Notes: generated by a model not told the origin, from the sequence alone. A DNA stretch of 64,000 nt from Streptomyces abyssomicinicus (GCF_008974245.1 NZ_BBZI01000010.1:186001-250000), one strand, 5' to 3'; positions 22,981-31,796 are shown, counted from the stretch's first letter. Program-made: numbers and translations.

Positions 22981-23547
22981 ATGACGCATGCCCTCGACGT
23001 GCCCGTCCTCGAGACCGGTGCGGGATTCCGGCTCCGGCCCTGGCGGTTGGACGACGCGGATCTCGCGCTGGTGCGGGAGGCCTCGGGTGACCCGTTGATC
23101 CCGTTGATCACCACGGTGCCGGCCCGGTACACCGAGGAGGAGGGCGAGGCGTTCGTGCGGCGGCAGTGGGACCGTGCCGCGCGGCGCACCGGCTACCCGC
23201 TGGTGATCGAACGCGCCCATGACGGACGGCCGGTGGGGAACGTCGGGCTGTGGCTCTTCGCCGGCGATCCCGATCGGGCGTCGCTCGGGTACTGGGTGGT
23301 GCCCTCCGCGCGCGGCCAGGGTGCCGCGGGCGCCGCCCTGGGCGCGCTGACGCGATGGGCGCTGACCACGTCGGGGTTCGCCCGGCTGGAGCTGTACGTC
23401 GAACCGTGGAACACCGCGTCGCTGCGCACCGCCGAACGCGCCGGCTTCACCCGGGAAGGGCTGCTCCGCTCCTGGCAGCGGGTGGGTGCCGTGCGGCGGG
23501 ACATGTACATGTATGCGCGCCTGGGCCCGGGCGGGCGCGGGTTGTGA
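22981..23547 (+). CDS. GNAT family acetyltransferase (ribosomal-protein/aminoglycoside type)
   Basis: 188 residues from ATG 22981 with GAGG nine bases before it; ATG 22966 in frame would add five residues. It follows the RimJ/RimL-like pattern: 'FRLRPWRLDDADLALVREAS' near the start, 'LGYWVVPSARGQGAAGAALG' as the acetyl-CoA loop (R-G-Q-G-x-A/G), and 'RLELYVEPWNTASLRTAERA', 'GFTREGLLR' at the end. These enzymes acetylate protein N-termini or amines. It is divergent from the ArsR gene and shares the short A+T-rich spacer, so ArsR might also affect it. Substrate unknown. Confidence 0.87.
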   Translation: MTHALDVPVLETGAGFRLRPWRLDDADLALVREASGDPLIPLITTVPARYTEEEGEAFVRRQWDRAARRTGYPLVIERAHDGRPVGNVGLWLFAGDPDRASLGYWVVPSARGQGAAGAALGALTRWALTTSGFARLELYVEPWNTASLRTAERAGFTREGLLRSWQRVGAVRRDMYMYARLGPGGRGL

Positions 23548-23592
23548 GCGCGGCGCCCGGCGGTGAGGCCGGACGGGTCGTGCGCGCGGCGG

Positions 23593-23632
23593 CGCCCGGC
23601 GGTGGGGTCGGGTGACCGGTCACCGCCGGGCG
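23593..23632. terminator. Hairpin between convergent GNAT and PemK-type genes
   Basis: Perfect 12-bp stem CGCCCGGCGGTG (23593-23604) with its complement (23621-23632). The left arm is part of a direct repeat with 23553-23564, so two alternative stems exist. Confidence 0.6.
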
Positions 23633-23637
23633 AGCGC

Positions 23638-24189
23638 CTACCGCCAGCCGTACCGTTCGCGCAGGCGGTGGACGACCAGGTTGAACCGCATCCGGTCCAG
23701 CGCGCACGCCTCGCGGCGCATGCCACCGTCGTGCACGCGCAGGACGCGGTCCACCGCCACCCACGAGGGGCGCCCGGAGCGGTCCCAGGGGCCGACGCCG
23801 ATCGGGACCCAGTCCCGGTCGCCGTCGTGGTCCTTGCTGGACAGCTGAACGGCGAGCAGCGTGCCGCCCCGCTCACGGGCCACCACGAGCACCGGCCGGT
23901 CCTTGCCCCGGCCGTCGTTCTCCTCGTAGGGCACCCAGGTCCAGACGATCTCACCAGGATCGGGGTCGCCGTCGTGGGCGGGGGAGTACTCGGTGCGCAC
24001 CGTGCCGACGGAACGCGCATCGGCCTCGGTCGTCGCCGACGGGCCGGTACGGCCCGGGACTTCGTCGATGGGAACGGTCATCGCCCCACCGTAGAAGGGG
24101 CGTTGACGTGCGCCCGAGCCGGGGTCGCCACTTGGGCCCGGCCGCCGGGAACGCAGCAGGTCACGAATGCGGCGAACGGTGCCGAACAC
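23638..24189 (-). CDS. PemK/MazF-fold protein without a partner antitoxin
   Basis: 183 residues from GTG 24189; a leaderless ATG at 24081 (TACGGT six bases upstream) is an alternative that would drop the basic N-terminus. The fold is seen in 'PGEIVWTWVPYEENDGRGKD', 'RPVLVVARERGGTLLAVQLS', 'WVAVDRVLRVHDGGMRREAC' and 'ALDRMRFNLVVHRLRERYGW'. MazF/PemK toxins are endoribonucleases with an antitoxin gene just upstream; here none exists (the upstream neighbour is on the same strand but is not an antitoxin). Streptomyces keeps several such stand-alone proteins, some of which may not be toxins. The N-terminal Arg-rich leader could be an unusual targeting element. Confidence 0.78.
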   Translation of the reverse strand: MFGTVRRIRDLLRSRRPGPSGDPGSGARQRPFYGGAMTVPIDEVPGRTGPSATTEADARSVGTVRTEYSPAHDGDPDPGEIVWTWVPYEENDGRGKDRPVLVVARERGGTLLAVQLSSKDHDGDRDWVPIGVGPWDRSGRPSWVAVDRVLRVHDGGMRREACALDRMRFNLVVHRLRERYGWR

Positions 24190-24230
24190 GCCTCGTCGGT
24201 CCTTCCGGTCCGGCCGGAACGGCGCCCGGG

Positions 24231-24650
24231 TCAGGCCGGCTCACCGCCACGGGCCTCCGCCGTGCCGTTGCCGCCCTGCTCGGCCTGGGCCTGCTGCGCG
24301 GCGACGGAGCGGCGGACCTCCTCCATGTCGAGGCCGCGCGCCTGCCCGATCAGGTCCTCCAGCACCGGACCGGGCAGCGCGCCCGGCTGCGCGAAGACGG
24401 CGACCTGGTCCCGCACGATCATCAGCGTGGGGATCGACTGGATGCCGAACGCCTGGGCCAGCTCCGGCTGGGCCTCCGTGTCCACCTTGGCGAACAGCAG
24501 GTCGGGGTTGTCCTGTGCGGCCTTCTCGTACACCGGGGCGAACTGCTTGCACGGCCCGCACCAGTCGGCCCAGAAGTCGATGAGAACGAACGGGTTCTCG
24601 GTGACCGTCTCGTCGAAGTTCTCCTTGGTGAGCTCCACCGTGCTGCTCAT
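24231..24650 (-). CDS. trxA: Thioredoxin with C-terminal extension
   Basis: 139 residues from ATG 24648-24650. 'LIDFWADWCGPCKQFAPVYE' has the active-site CGPC (C31, C34), and 'GIQSIPTLMIVRDQVAVFAQ' has the cis-Pro. The last 30 residues ('RRSVAAQQAQAEQGGNGTAE') go beyond the usual fold and are Gln/Ala-rich. It reduces protein disulfides in the cytoplasm with electrons from thioredoxin reductase. The nearest redox partner is the divergent FAD disulfide oxidoreductase at 24873, 222 bp away. It is a secondary thioredoxin; the housekeeping pair trxA-trxB is usually elsewhere. Confidence 0.9.
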   Translation of the reverse strand: MSSTVELTKENFDETVTENPFVLIDFWADWCGPCKQFAPVYEKAAQDNPDLLFAKVDTEAQPELAQAFGIQSIPTLMIVRDQVAVFAQPGALPGPVLEDLIGQARGLDMEEVRRSVAAQQAQAEQGGNGTAEARGGEPA

Positions 24651-24872
24651 GAGCTGATGTCCTCTTTCCGGGGGTTTCTGGGATGTCGGGTGTGCGACTG
24701 CCGGCCGCCCGGCCACCGACGACAACGACCCGACCGGACGCGGTATTCCACGCGCCCCATATGGTCGGCTCCGCGCCGCCGCCGCGACCGGGCGGACCCG
24801 TCCGGCCCAGCGGACGGGTCCCGGGCGCCTACCCGTGTGGCCGGTACGCACACCACCCGGAAGACTGAGGTC

Positions 24873-26288
24873 ATGACCGAGACCGAGAGCTTCGCCTACG
24901 ACGTCGTGGTGATCGGCGCCGGACCCGTCGGCGAGAACCTCGCCGACCGCACGCGCGCCGCCGGACTGTCCACCGCCGTGGTGGAGAGCGAACGGGTCGG
25001 CGGTGAGTGCTCCTACTGGGCCTGCATGCCCAGCAAGGCGCTGCTCCGACCTGTGATCACCCGGGCCGACGCCCGCCGCACGCCCGGCCTGCGCGCCGCC
25101 GCCCGGGGACCGCTCGACGTGCCCGAGGTGCTCGCGCGCCGGGACGACAAGGTGGCGCACTGGAAGGACGACGGGCAGGTGACGTGGCTGGAGGGCACCG
25201 GCGCCCGCCTGCACCGGGGGCACGGCCGCCTCGCCGGACCCCGCACCGTCACCGTCACCACGCCCGACGGCGGGACCGAGACCCTGACGGCCCGGCACGC
25301 GGTCGCCGTCTGCACCGGCAGCCGCGCCGCGCTGCCCGGCCTGCCGGGACTGCGCGACGGCACCGTCGCGCCCTGGACGAGCAGGGAGGCCACCAGCGCG
25401 CGGGAGGCGCCCGGCCGGCTGATCGTGGTCGGCGGGGGAGTGGTGGCGGCGGAGATGGCCACCGCCTGGCAGGCCCTCGGCAGCCGGGTCACGGTCCTGG
25501 TGCGAGGGGGCGGCCTGCTGGAGCGGATGGAACCGTTCGCCGGGGAACTCGTCGCGGAGGCGCTGCGCGAGGCGGGGGCGAAGGTGCGGACCGGGGTGTC
25601 GGTCACCGACGTGCGCAGGGAGAACGGCACGGTGGTCGCCACCACCGACGCGGGCGACCGGGTGGAGGCCGACGAGATCCTCTTCGCCACGGGGCGGGCG
25701 CCGCGCACCGACGACCTGGGTCTGGAGACCGTCGGGCTGGAACCCGGCTCCTGGCTGAGCGTGGACGACACCCTGCGGGTCGTCGGCAGCGACTGGCTCT
25801 ACGCGGCCGGCGACGCCAACCACCGGGCGCTGCTGACCCATCAGGGGAAGTACCAGGCGCGGATCGCCGGGGACGCGATCGGCGCCCGGGCCAGGGGGGA
25901 CGCACCGCCGGCCGCGGCGACCGCCGACGACGGCGCCGTGCCCCAGGTGGTCTTCACCGACCCCGAGGCCGCCTCGGTCGGAGTCACCCTCGCCGAGGCG
26001 GAACGGGCCGGGCACCGGGTCCGCGCGGTCGACGTCGACCTCGCCACCGTCGCGGGCGCGGGACTCTACGCCGACGGCTACCGGGGCCGGGCGCGGATGG
26101 TCGTCGACCTGGACAAGGAGATCCTCCGCGGGGTCACCTTCGTCGGCCCCGGGGTCGGCGAACTGCTGCACTCCGCGACCGTCGCGGTGGTGGCCCAGGT
26201 CCCGGTCGCCCGGCTCTGGCACGCCGTCCCCGCCTATCCGACGATCAGCGAGGTGTGGCTCAGGTTCCTCGAGGCCTACCGGGACTGA
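24873..26288 (+). CDS. FAD-dependent pyridine nucleotide-disulfide oxidoreductase (lipoamide dehydrogenase-like, Tyr in place of catalytic His)
   Basis: 471 residues from ATG 24873. 'DVVVIGAGPVGENLADRTRA' is the FAD-binding motif. 'GGECSYWACMPSKALLRP' has the redox pair C46 and C51 (Cx4C). 'RLIVVGGGVVAAEMATAWQA' is the NAD(P) motif, and 'YAAGDANHRALLTHQGKYQA' the second FAD motif. The C-terminal motif that normally reads 'HAHPTLSE', with the His-Glu dyad, here reads 'HAVPAYPTISEVWLRF', so the dyad His is replaced by Tyr. The enzyme can form the disulfide but may use another proton donor or accept quinones. It is divergent from thioredoxin. Likely role: thiol or quinone reduction. Confidence 0.87.
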   Translation: MTETESFAYDVVVIGAGPVGENLADRTRAAGLSTAVVESERVGGECSYWACMPSKALLRPVITRADARRTPGLRAAARGPLDVPEVLARRDDKVAHWKDDGQVTWLEGTGARLHRGHGRLAGPRTVTVTTPDGGTETLTARHAVAVCTGSRAALPGLPGLRDGTVAPWTSREATSAREAPGRLIVVGGGVVAAEMATAWQALGSRVTVLVRGGGLLERMEPFAGELVAEALREAGAKVRTGVSVTDVRRENGTVVATTDAGDRVEADEILFATGRAPRTDDLGLETVGLEPGSWLSVDDTLRVVGSDWLYAAGDANHRALLTHQGKYQARIAGDAIGARARGDAPPAAATADDGAVPQVVFTDPEAASVGVTLAEAERAGHRVRAVDVDLATVAGAGLYADGYRGRARMVVDLDKEILRGVTFVGPGVGELLHSATVAVVAQVPVARLWHAVPAYPTISEVWLRFLEAYRD

Positions 26289-26322
26289 GCGGGGCCGCCC
26301 CGGACGCCCGGGACGGCCCCGC
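26289..26322. terminator. Hairpin between convergent oxidoreductase and TPR genes
   Basis: GCGGGGCCG (26289-26297) pairs fully with CGGCCCCGC (26314-26322), just after the stop of the oxidoreductase gene. Confidence 0.6.
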
Positions 26323-26354
26323 CCCTCCTGCGGGACCCACAGGTCCTCACCCGC

Positions 26355-26705
26355 TCAGTCCTCGAAGTCGCCCGCCATCGCCGCGGCCAGCCGGAGGTGC
26401 GGCCGCGCCTCCTCGTGGCGGCCCTGCCGCTCCAGCGTGCGCCCGAGCAGCAGCCGGGCGTACTGCTCCACCGGGTCGCGTTCCACCAGCAGACGGCACT
26501 GCGCCTCGGCCCGCCCCAGCTGCGCCGAGTGGTAGTAGGCACGCGCGAGCAGCAGCCGCGGACCGCTCTGCTCCGGCACCTCCTCGACGAGCGTGCTGAG
26601 CACCCGCGCCGCGTCCGCGTAGTTCTTGCGGCCGAAGTGCTTCTGCGCCCGCTCCCAGCGCTCGGCCGGCGTCCCGTAGTCGTGGTACGACCTGGTCGTG
26701 TTCAC
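26355..26705 (-). CDS. Small tetratricopeptide-repeat protein
   Basis: 116 residues from GTG 26703-26705, with GGGAGA eight bases upstream. It contains about two and a half TPR units: 'WERAQKHFGRKNYADAARVL', 'RLLLARAYYHSAQLGRAEAQ', and 'ARLLLGRTLERQGRHEEARP'. Small TPR proteins of this form are widespread in Streptomyces and serve as adaptors in protein complexes. No partner is obvious. It ends convergent to the oxidoreductase and lies 267 bp from the divergent secreted lipase. Confidence 0.82.
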   Translation of the reverse strand: MNTTRSYHDYGTPAERWERAQKHFGRKNYADAARVLSTLVEEVPEQSGPRLLLARAYYHSAQLGRAEAQCRLLVERDPVEQYARLLLGRTLERQGRHEEARPHLRLAAAMAGDFED

Positions 26706-26844
26706 GTCGATCTCCCTTCGCCTGCCTGAACCGCGCGTGACGGCGGGCTATTCCGCACCGCGTCCGGCCCCTTCCCGGTGGCGCCGGTAACCCCCGGGAA
26801 GGGGCCCGGCGTGGTTTCTGGCACGACGAGACACGTCCAGATTG

Positions 26845-26873
26845 TTGACAAGTCCCTGTCATGGCCCGACATT
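26845..26873 (+). promoter_or_regulatory. Promoter and inverted repeat upstream of the secreted lipase gene
   Basis: TTGACA (26845-26850) and GACATT (26868-26873) are 17 bp apart. An inverted repeat TGACA-N6-TGTCA (26846-26861) covers the -35 box and could be an operator. The lipase ATG is about 100 bp downstream. In the rest of 26706-26972 nothing else is seen. Confidence 0.5.
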
Positions 26874-26972
26874 ACGAGCGAGTAACCGGCGCCTCACGGA
26901 GCCGGTCCGCCCCACCCCGCCGCCGTCACGCGCCCCGGCGCGCCCCGTCGTGCCGTCAACCAGGAGGACCCG

Positions 26973-27848
26973 ATGCCGCACCCCGCCCGCCGCCTGCGCA
27001 GAACCCTCGCCGCCGCCCTCGCGGTGAGCGCCGCCGCCCTCGGCCTCGCCGTCCAGCCCGCCCAGGCGGCCGAGCCGCTCCGCTACGTCGCCCTCGGCGA
27101 CAGTTACAGCGCGGGCTCCGGGGTCTCGCCCACCGACTTCAGCAGCCCGCTCTGTCTGCGCTCCAAGGTCAACTACCCGAAGGTGATCGCCGGCCGTACC
27201 GGCGCCGACCTCACCGACGTCACCTGCGGCGCCGCCCAGACCAAGCACTTCACCCAGGCCCAGTACCCGCTGGTCCCGCCGCAGGTGAACGCGGTGACCG
27301 CCGACACCGACCTCATCACCCTGACCATCGGCGGCAACGACAACAGCACCTTCATCGGCGCGCTCCTCGCCTGCGGCTCCGCGGGTCTGGTCACCGGGGG
27401 GTACGGCAACCCCTGCGAGACCCTGAACGGCAGCCGGTTCACCGACGCGATCGACGACAGCACCTACCCGGCGCTGAAGAGCGCGCTCGCCGCCGTCCGG
27501 GCGAAGGCGCCCGGCGCGCGGATCGCCGTCCTCGGCTACCCCTGGATCACCCCGGCCACCTTCGACTCCACCTGCTTCTCCAAGCTCCCCATCGCCCGCG
27601 GCGACATTCCCTACCTGCGCGGCCTCCAGAGCCACCTCAACGACACCATCGCCCGCGCCGCCCGCGAGTCCGGCGCCGTCTACGTCGACTTCTCCCAGGT
27701 CTCCGAGGGACACGACGCCTGCAAGGCCTCCGGGACCCGGTGGATCGAGCCGGTCCTGGGCGGCAACAGCATCGTGCCCGTCCACCCCAACGCCCTGGGG
27801 GAGAGCCGGATGGCCGACCACACCATGACGGTCCTCGGACTCGGCTGA
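26973..27848 (+). CDS. Secreted SGNH/GDSL lipase
   Basis: 291 residues from ATG 26973 with AGGAGGA upstream. Signal peptide: basic 'PARRLRRTLAAALAVSAAAL', then 'QAAEP' with an A-x-A site near residue 33. Block I 'YVALGDSYSAGSGV' with Ser S44, block III 'LTIGGNDNSTF', and 'VPVHPNALGESRMA' with the catalytic His are all present. The six Cys, at spacings like those of the Streptomyces extracellular lipase family (SCO1725/S. rimosus type), would make three disulfides. The enzyme hydrolyses esters of lipids or small acyl compounds outside the cell. It is monocistronic, ended by a very strong hairpin. Confidence 0.93.
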   Translation: MPHPARRLRRTLAAALAVSAAALGLAVQPAQAAEPLRYVALGDSYSAGSGVSPTDFSSPLCLRSKVNYPKVIAGRTGADLTDVTCGAAQTKHFTQAQYPLVPPQVNAVTADTDLITLTIGGNDNSTFIGALLACGSAGLVTGGYGNPCETLNGSRFTDAIDDSTYPALKSALAAVRAKAPGARIAVLGYPWITPATFDSTCFSKLPIARGDIPYLRGLQSHLNDTIARAARESGAVYVDFSQVSEGHDACKASGTRWIEPVLGGNSIVPVHPNALGESRMADHTMTVLGLG

Positions 27849-27900
27849 CCCGCCCGGCTGACACCCCCGACGGGCCTCGCCGACGGACACCGCCGACGGC

Positions 27901-27937
27901 GATGCCCGCCCCCTCCGGCAGGGAGGGGGCGGGCATC
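27901..27937. terminator. Strong bidirectional terminator
   Basis: Perfect 16-bp stem GATGCCCGCCCCCTCC (27901-27916) with its complement (27922-27937) around a five-base loop, between the convergent lipase (27848) and CBS (27954) genes. Confidence 0.9.
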
Positions 27938-27953
27938 GTGCCGTCCGGCGTCG

Positions 27954-28373
27954 TCAGGGGCGCGAGTACACGCTCTCCACGAAGTCGGCGAGCTTGTCGT
28001 CCGTCAGGTGGTGCGCCAGGTCCGCCTCGCTGATCATGCCGACCAGCCGCTTGTTCTCGATCACCGGAAGCCGCTTGATCTGGTGCTCCCGCATCTCCTG
28101 GAGCACCTCGTCGACGTCCGCGGAGGCGTCCACCCAGCGCGGCGTGCCCTCCGTGAGGTCGGCGCAGGTGACCTTGGACGGGTCGTGGCCCGAGGCCACG
28201 CACTTCACCACGATGTCGCGGTCCGTGATGATGCCCTGCATCCGCTCGTCCTCGCCGGCGACCGGCAGCGCTCCGACGTCGAGCTCCCGCATCAACTGGG
28301 CCGCCCGGTCCAGCGTCTCGCCGGCGGGGATCCACTGGGCGCCGGGGTGCATGATGTCCTTGGCCGTCGTCAT
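27954..28373 (-). CDS. Two-CBS-domain protein
   Basis: 139 residues from ATG 28371-28373, preceded by GAGGAGGAG. CBS 1 is residues about 7-60 ('MHPGAQWIPAGETLDRAAQL', 'GIITDRDIVVKCVASG'), and CBS 2 residues about 75-130 ('WVDASADVDEVLQEMREHQI', 'KRLPVIENKRLVGMISEADL'). Stand-alone CBS pairs bind AMP, ATP or S-adenosylmethionine and regulate partner proteins; in actinobacteria they are often induced by hypoxia or stress (Hrp1-like). The 120 bp upstream to the YihY gene contain its promoter region without a clear box. Partner unknown. Confidence 0.9.
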   Translation of the reverse strand: MTTAKDIMHPGAQWIPAGETLDRAAQLMRELDVGALPVAGEDERMQGIITDRDIVVKCVASGHDPSKVTCADLTEGTPRWVDASADVDEVLQEMREHQIKRLPVIENKRLVGMISEADLAHHLTDDKLADFVESVYSRP

Positions 28374-28493
28374 GTCGTCACTCCTCCTCGAAGGTCTGTG
28401 CGCGCTTTCTCCGTCTCCTCGGGTTTCCGTGGTGGGCAGAACAAACCGGACTTCGGCATTCCGGCACGAGGGGTCACCGGCCGTGCCCGGGCG

Positions 28494-29615
28494 TCACCCG
28501 GTGTACCCGCCGTCCTCCATGCGCCGCCGGTCCTCCTCGTCCCACGCGGTGGTGTCGCGGGGCTGGGTGTACGGCTCCTCCTCCGGCGGGTGGCCGCCGG
28601 AGATGGCGCGCTGGCGGACCGTCTCCGCGTCGAACTCCAGGCCCAGCAGGATGGCGAGATTGGTGATCCAGAGCCAGATCAGGAAGATCACCACACCGGC
28701 CATCGTCCCGTAGGTCTTGTTGTACGAGCCGAAGTTCGCCACGTAGAAGGCGAAACCGGCCGAGGCGAGCATCCAGAGGAACAGGGCCAGGAAACTGCCG
28801 GGGGTGATCCACCGGAACCCCTTGACCTTGGCGTTCGGCGCCGCCCAGTAGAGGATCGCGATCATCAGCGTGACCAGGAGGACCAGCACGGGCCACTTCG
28901 CGATCGACCACACGGTCAGGGCCGTGTCGCCGATGCCGAGGGTGGTGCCGACCTCGCGGGCCACGCCGCCGGTGAAGACCACGATGACCGCGCTCGCCGC
29001 CGTCATCACCATCAGCACCACGGTGATGCCGACCCGCACCGGCAGGACCTTCCACACCGGCCGCCCTTCCGGGATGTCGTACACGGCGTTGGCGGCGCGG
29101 ATGAAGCCCGCGACATATCCGGACGCCGACCAGATCGCCAGCACCAGACCGACGACCGCCATGATCGAGCCGATCCCCGCGCCGCCCTGCAACTGCTCCA
29201 CGGCCTGGGTGATGATGTCCCGGGCGGGGCCCGGGGCCAGCTTGGTGACGTTGTCCATCACCCGGTCGGTGGCGTCCTGGCCCATGATGCCCAGCAGCGA
29301 GACCAGCACCAGCAGCGCGGGGAAGAGCGAGAGCACCGCGTAGTAGGTCAGCGCCGCCGCGCGGTCGGTGAGTTCGTCGTCCTTGAACTCCTTGAGGGCT
29401 CCCTTGAGGACCTTGCCCCAGCGGGGCTTGGGAAGGTCGGTCGGACTGTCCGGGGCGTTGCGCTCCACCGAGGGGGAGGGACCGAACGTCTGCGCGCCGG
29501 TGTCCTCGTCGCCGCGGTGATGCCCGCGGGACCCGGACGGTCCGACGGGGCGCTCACCGCGGTCGGCGTCGCCGTCGCCGTGGTCGCCGCTACCTGGAAG
29601 ATGCATTTTCGCCAT
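28494..29615 (-). CDS. YihY/virulence factor BrkB family membrane protein
   Basis: 373 residues from ATG 29613-29615 (MAKMHLPG); a longer in-frame start at 29651 has no ribosome site. After a charged, disordered N-terminus of about 85 residues the family core begins: 'DDELTDRAAALTYYAVLSLF' followed by 'PALLVLVSLLGIMG' (TM1), then five more membrane segments up to 'MAGVVIFLIWLWITNLAILL' and 'GLEFDAETVRQRAI'. The YihY/BrkB family (once called RNase BN, wrongly) has six TM helices and unknown transport or envelope function. The acidic C-tail is cytoplasmic. Confidence 0.88.
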   Translation of the reverse strand: MAKMHLPGSGDHGDGDADRGERPVGPSGSRGHHRGDEDTGAQTFGPSPSVERNAPDSPTDLPKPRWGKVLKGALKEFKDDELTDRAAALTYYAVLSLFPALLVLVSLLGIMGQDATDRVMDNVTKLAPGPARDIITQAVEQLQGGAGIGSIMAVVGLVLAIWSASGYVAGFIRAANAVYDIPEGRPVWKVLPVRVGITVVLMVMTAASAVIVVFTGGVAREVGTTLGIGDTALTVWSIAKWPVLVLLVTLMIAILYWAAPNAKVKGFRWITPGSFLALFLWMLASAGFAFYVANFGSYNKTYGTMAGVVIFLIWLWITNLAILLGLEFDAETVRQRAISGGHPPEEEPYTQPRDTTAWDEEDRRRMEDGGYTG

Positions 29616-29885
29616 GAACGCCGGGTATCCTCGGCGCCCGCGGATACGCACTCGGGTCCGCCCGGTCCGCCGTACGGGGGACTCCTGATGCCGGGTCCGT
29701 CCGCAGCCCGGCCGCCACGCGCCGCCCGGCCCTCACGCGCCGCCCGTGTCCGCCCCGCCGTTCTGCCTCCGACGGCGGCCGAAAAAAACGCTTGGACGGG
29801 GCGAACCGCGCCACGCGAGACTTCCCCTCCCGGGTTCACCCCAAATGTCCGGCCCGGGCGCACCACGACCCCTAGGCGCACACAC

Positions 29886-31715
29886 ATGGAATCGCCTGAG
29901 AAACGCGAGGGTCCGCGCAAGGGACCCGTACTCCTCGCACTCCGCCACTACGGCCGGGAACTGGCCCGGCTCCGACGCTTCACCGTGCCCGCCCTGCTGC
30001 TGCCGGCACTGGGCAACATCGGCCTCTACTACGTCGCCCCCCTGATCGTCGCCAAGCTGATCGGCCAGGTCGCCGGTGACGAGAACCCCGGCGGCGAGGG
30101 AGCGTTCGAGTCCGCGCTCCCCTACGTCCTCGGCTTCGCCGGCGTGCTGCTGTTCGCCGAAGCCCTGTGGCGCCTCGGCCTGCACTGCCTCAACCGCCTC
30201 GACGCCTACGGCATCGAGCACCTCTACGTCGTCGGCATGGACGAGCTCTACGCCAAGGACGCGGCGTTCTTCCACGACAACTTCGCCGGATCGCTCACCA
30301 AGCGGGTCCTCAGCTTCGCCACCCGCTTCGAGGAGTTCGCCGACACCCTCACCTTCAACATCATGGGCAACTTCGTGCCGCTCGCCTTCGGCTCCGTGGT
30401 CCTGTGGAACTACGACCCGCTGCTCGTCGTCGGCCTGCTCACCATGCTCGCGGTGACGGCCGTCTGCGTGGTGCCGCTGATCCGGCGGCGGCAGAAGCTC
30501 GTCGCACGGCGCGAGGAGGCCATTGCCCGGGTCTCCGGGCACGTGGCCGACAGCCTGATGAACATGGAGACCGTCCGCGCGTTCGCCGCCGAGCGGCGCG
30601 AGGCCGCCGAACACCGTTCACGCGTCGCCGAGTCACGCCGCCTCAGCCTGCGGTCCTGGGACTTCGGGAACCTGCGCATCGACACGCTGATCGCGCCCAT
30701 GTCCGTCGCCACCAACCTGCTCGGCCTGCTGCTCGCCGTGTCGCTCGGCGGCGGCACGCACAGCGTGGAGGCGGTCGTCGTCGCCTTCACCTACTACACC
30801 AACGCGACCCGGATCATGTTCGAGTTCAACCAGATCTACCGTCGCCTGGAGAGCTCGATGACGGAGGCCGCCCAGTTCACCGAGCTGCTGCTGGCGCCGC
30901 CGACCGTGCTCGACCCGCCGGAGCCCGAGCCGCTGCGGGCCGACGGGGCCGACGTCCGCTTCGAGCGGGTGACCTTCTCCCACGGAGGCGGCAAGCCGCT
31001 CTTCGAGGACCTGGAACTGGCGGTACCGGGCGGGGCCAAGATCGGTCTGGTCGGCCGCTCCGGCGGCGGCAAGACCACCCTGACCCGGCTGCTGCTGCGC
31101 ATGACGGACATCGACGGCGGTCGCATCCTGATCGGCGGTCAGGACATCAGCAGGCTCCGCCAGGCCGATCTGCGCAGCATGATCGCCTACGTCCCGCAGG
31201 AGCCGGCGATGTTCCACCGCACCCTCAAGGAGAACATCGCCTTCGCCAGGCCCGGGGCCACCGACGCCGAGATCCGCCGCGCTGCGGAGGCCGCGCACGT
31301 CACCGAGTTCGCCGACGCGCTGCCCGAGGGGTTCGAGACCATGGTCGGCGAACGGGGCGTCAAACTCTCCGGAGGGCAGCGCCAGCGGGTCGCCCTCGCC
31401 CGGGCCATCCTGCGCGACGCACCGGTCCTGCTGCTCGACGAGGCCACCAGCGCCCTCGACTCGGAGAGCGAGATCCTCATCCAGGAGGCGCTCTGGCGGC
31501 TCATGGAGGGCCGGACCGCCCTGGTGGTGGCCCACCGGCTCAGCACCGTCGCCGGCATGGACCGCCTGGTGGTCCTCGACCGCGGACGGATCATCGAGCA
31601 GGGCGCCCACCACGAACTCCTCGCCACCGGTGGCGTCTACGCCAAGCTGTGGGAGCACCAGTCGGGCGGCTTCCTCGAGGACGACGACCCGGCCTGGGCC
31701 GACAACCCGGCCTGA
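29886..31715 (+). CDS. ABC transporter, fused permease and ATP-binding protein (exporter type)
   Basis: 609 residues from ATG 29886. Residues about 20-320 form the six-helix ABC transporter transmembrane domain ('RFTVPALLLPALGNIGLYYV', and 'ALPYVLGFAGVLLFAEALWR'). Residues about 350-590 are the ATPase: Walker A 'GLVGRSGGGKTTLTRLL', Q loop 'YVPQEPAMFHRTL', signature 'LSGGQRQRVALARAIL', Walker B 'VLLLDEATSALDSES', and H loop 'VVAHRLSTVAGMDRL'. It would work as a homodimer and export a lipid, peptide or drug. In the 270 bp before it (29616-29885) a run of seven A (29783-29789) is the only oddity. Confidence 0.92.
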   Translation: MESPEKREGPRKGPVLLALRHYGRELARLRRFTVPALLLPALGNIGLYYVAPLIVAKLIGQVAGDENPGGEGAFESALPYVLGFAGVLLFAEALWRLGLHCLNRLDAYGIEHLYVVGMDELYAKDAAFFHDNFAGSLTKRVLSFATRFEEFADTLTFNIMGNFVPLAFGSVVLWNYDPLLVVGLLTMLAVTAVCVVPLIRRRQKLVARREEAIARVSGHVADSLMNMETVRAFAAERREAAEHRSRVAESRRLSLRSWDFGNLRIDTLIAPMSVATNLLGLLLAVSLGGGTHSVEAVVVAFTYYTNATRIMFEFNQIYRRLESSMTEAAQFTELLLAPPTVLDPPEPEPLRADGADVRFERVTFSHGGGKPLFEDLELAVPGGAKIGLVGRSGGGKTTLTRLLLRMTDIDGGRILIGGQDISRLRQADLRSMIAYVPQEPAMFHRTLKENIAFARPGATDAEIRRAAEAAHVTEFADALPEGFETMVGERGVKLSGGQRQRVALARAILRDAPVLLLDEATSALDSESEILIQEALWRLMEGRTALVVAHRLSTVAGMDRLVVLDRGRIIEQGAHHELLATGGVYAKLWEHQSGGFLEDDDPAWADNPA

Positions 31716-31796
31716 CGCGGCGCCCGCCGCTCCTCCACGGTGGTGGGGGCGCGGCGGGGGCCCTCCGGGGGCTGGCCCGCCGTGGACCGCGTGTTC

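Noticed and set aside
24231..26222. 663-codon minus-strand frame running through the oxidoreductase into thioredoxin
   Set aside because: Only the last 139 codons are thioredoxin; the rest lies antisense to the clear FAD oxidoreductase and has no family features.
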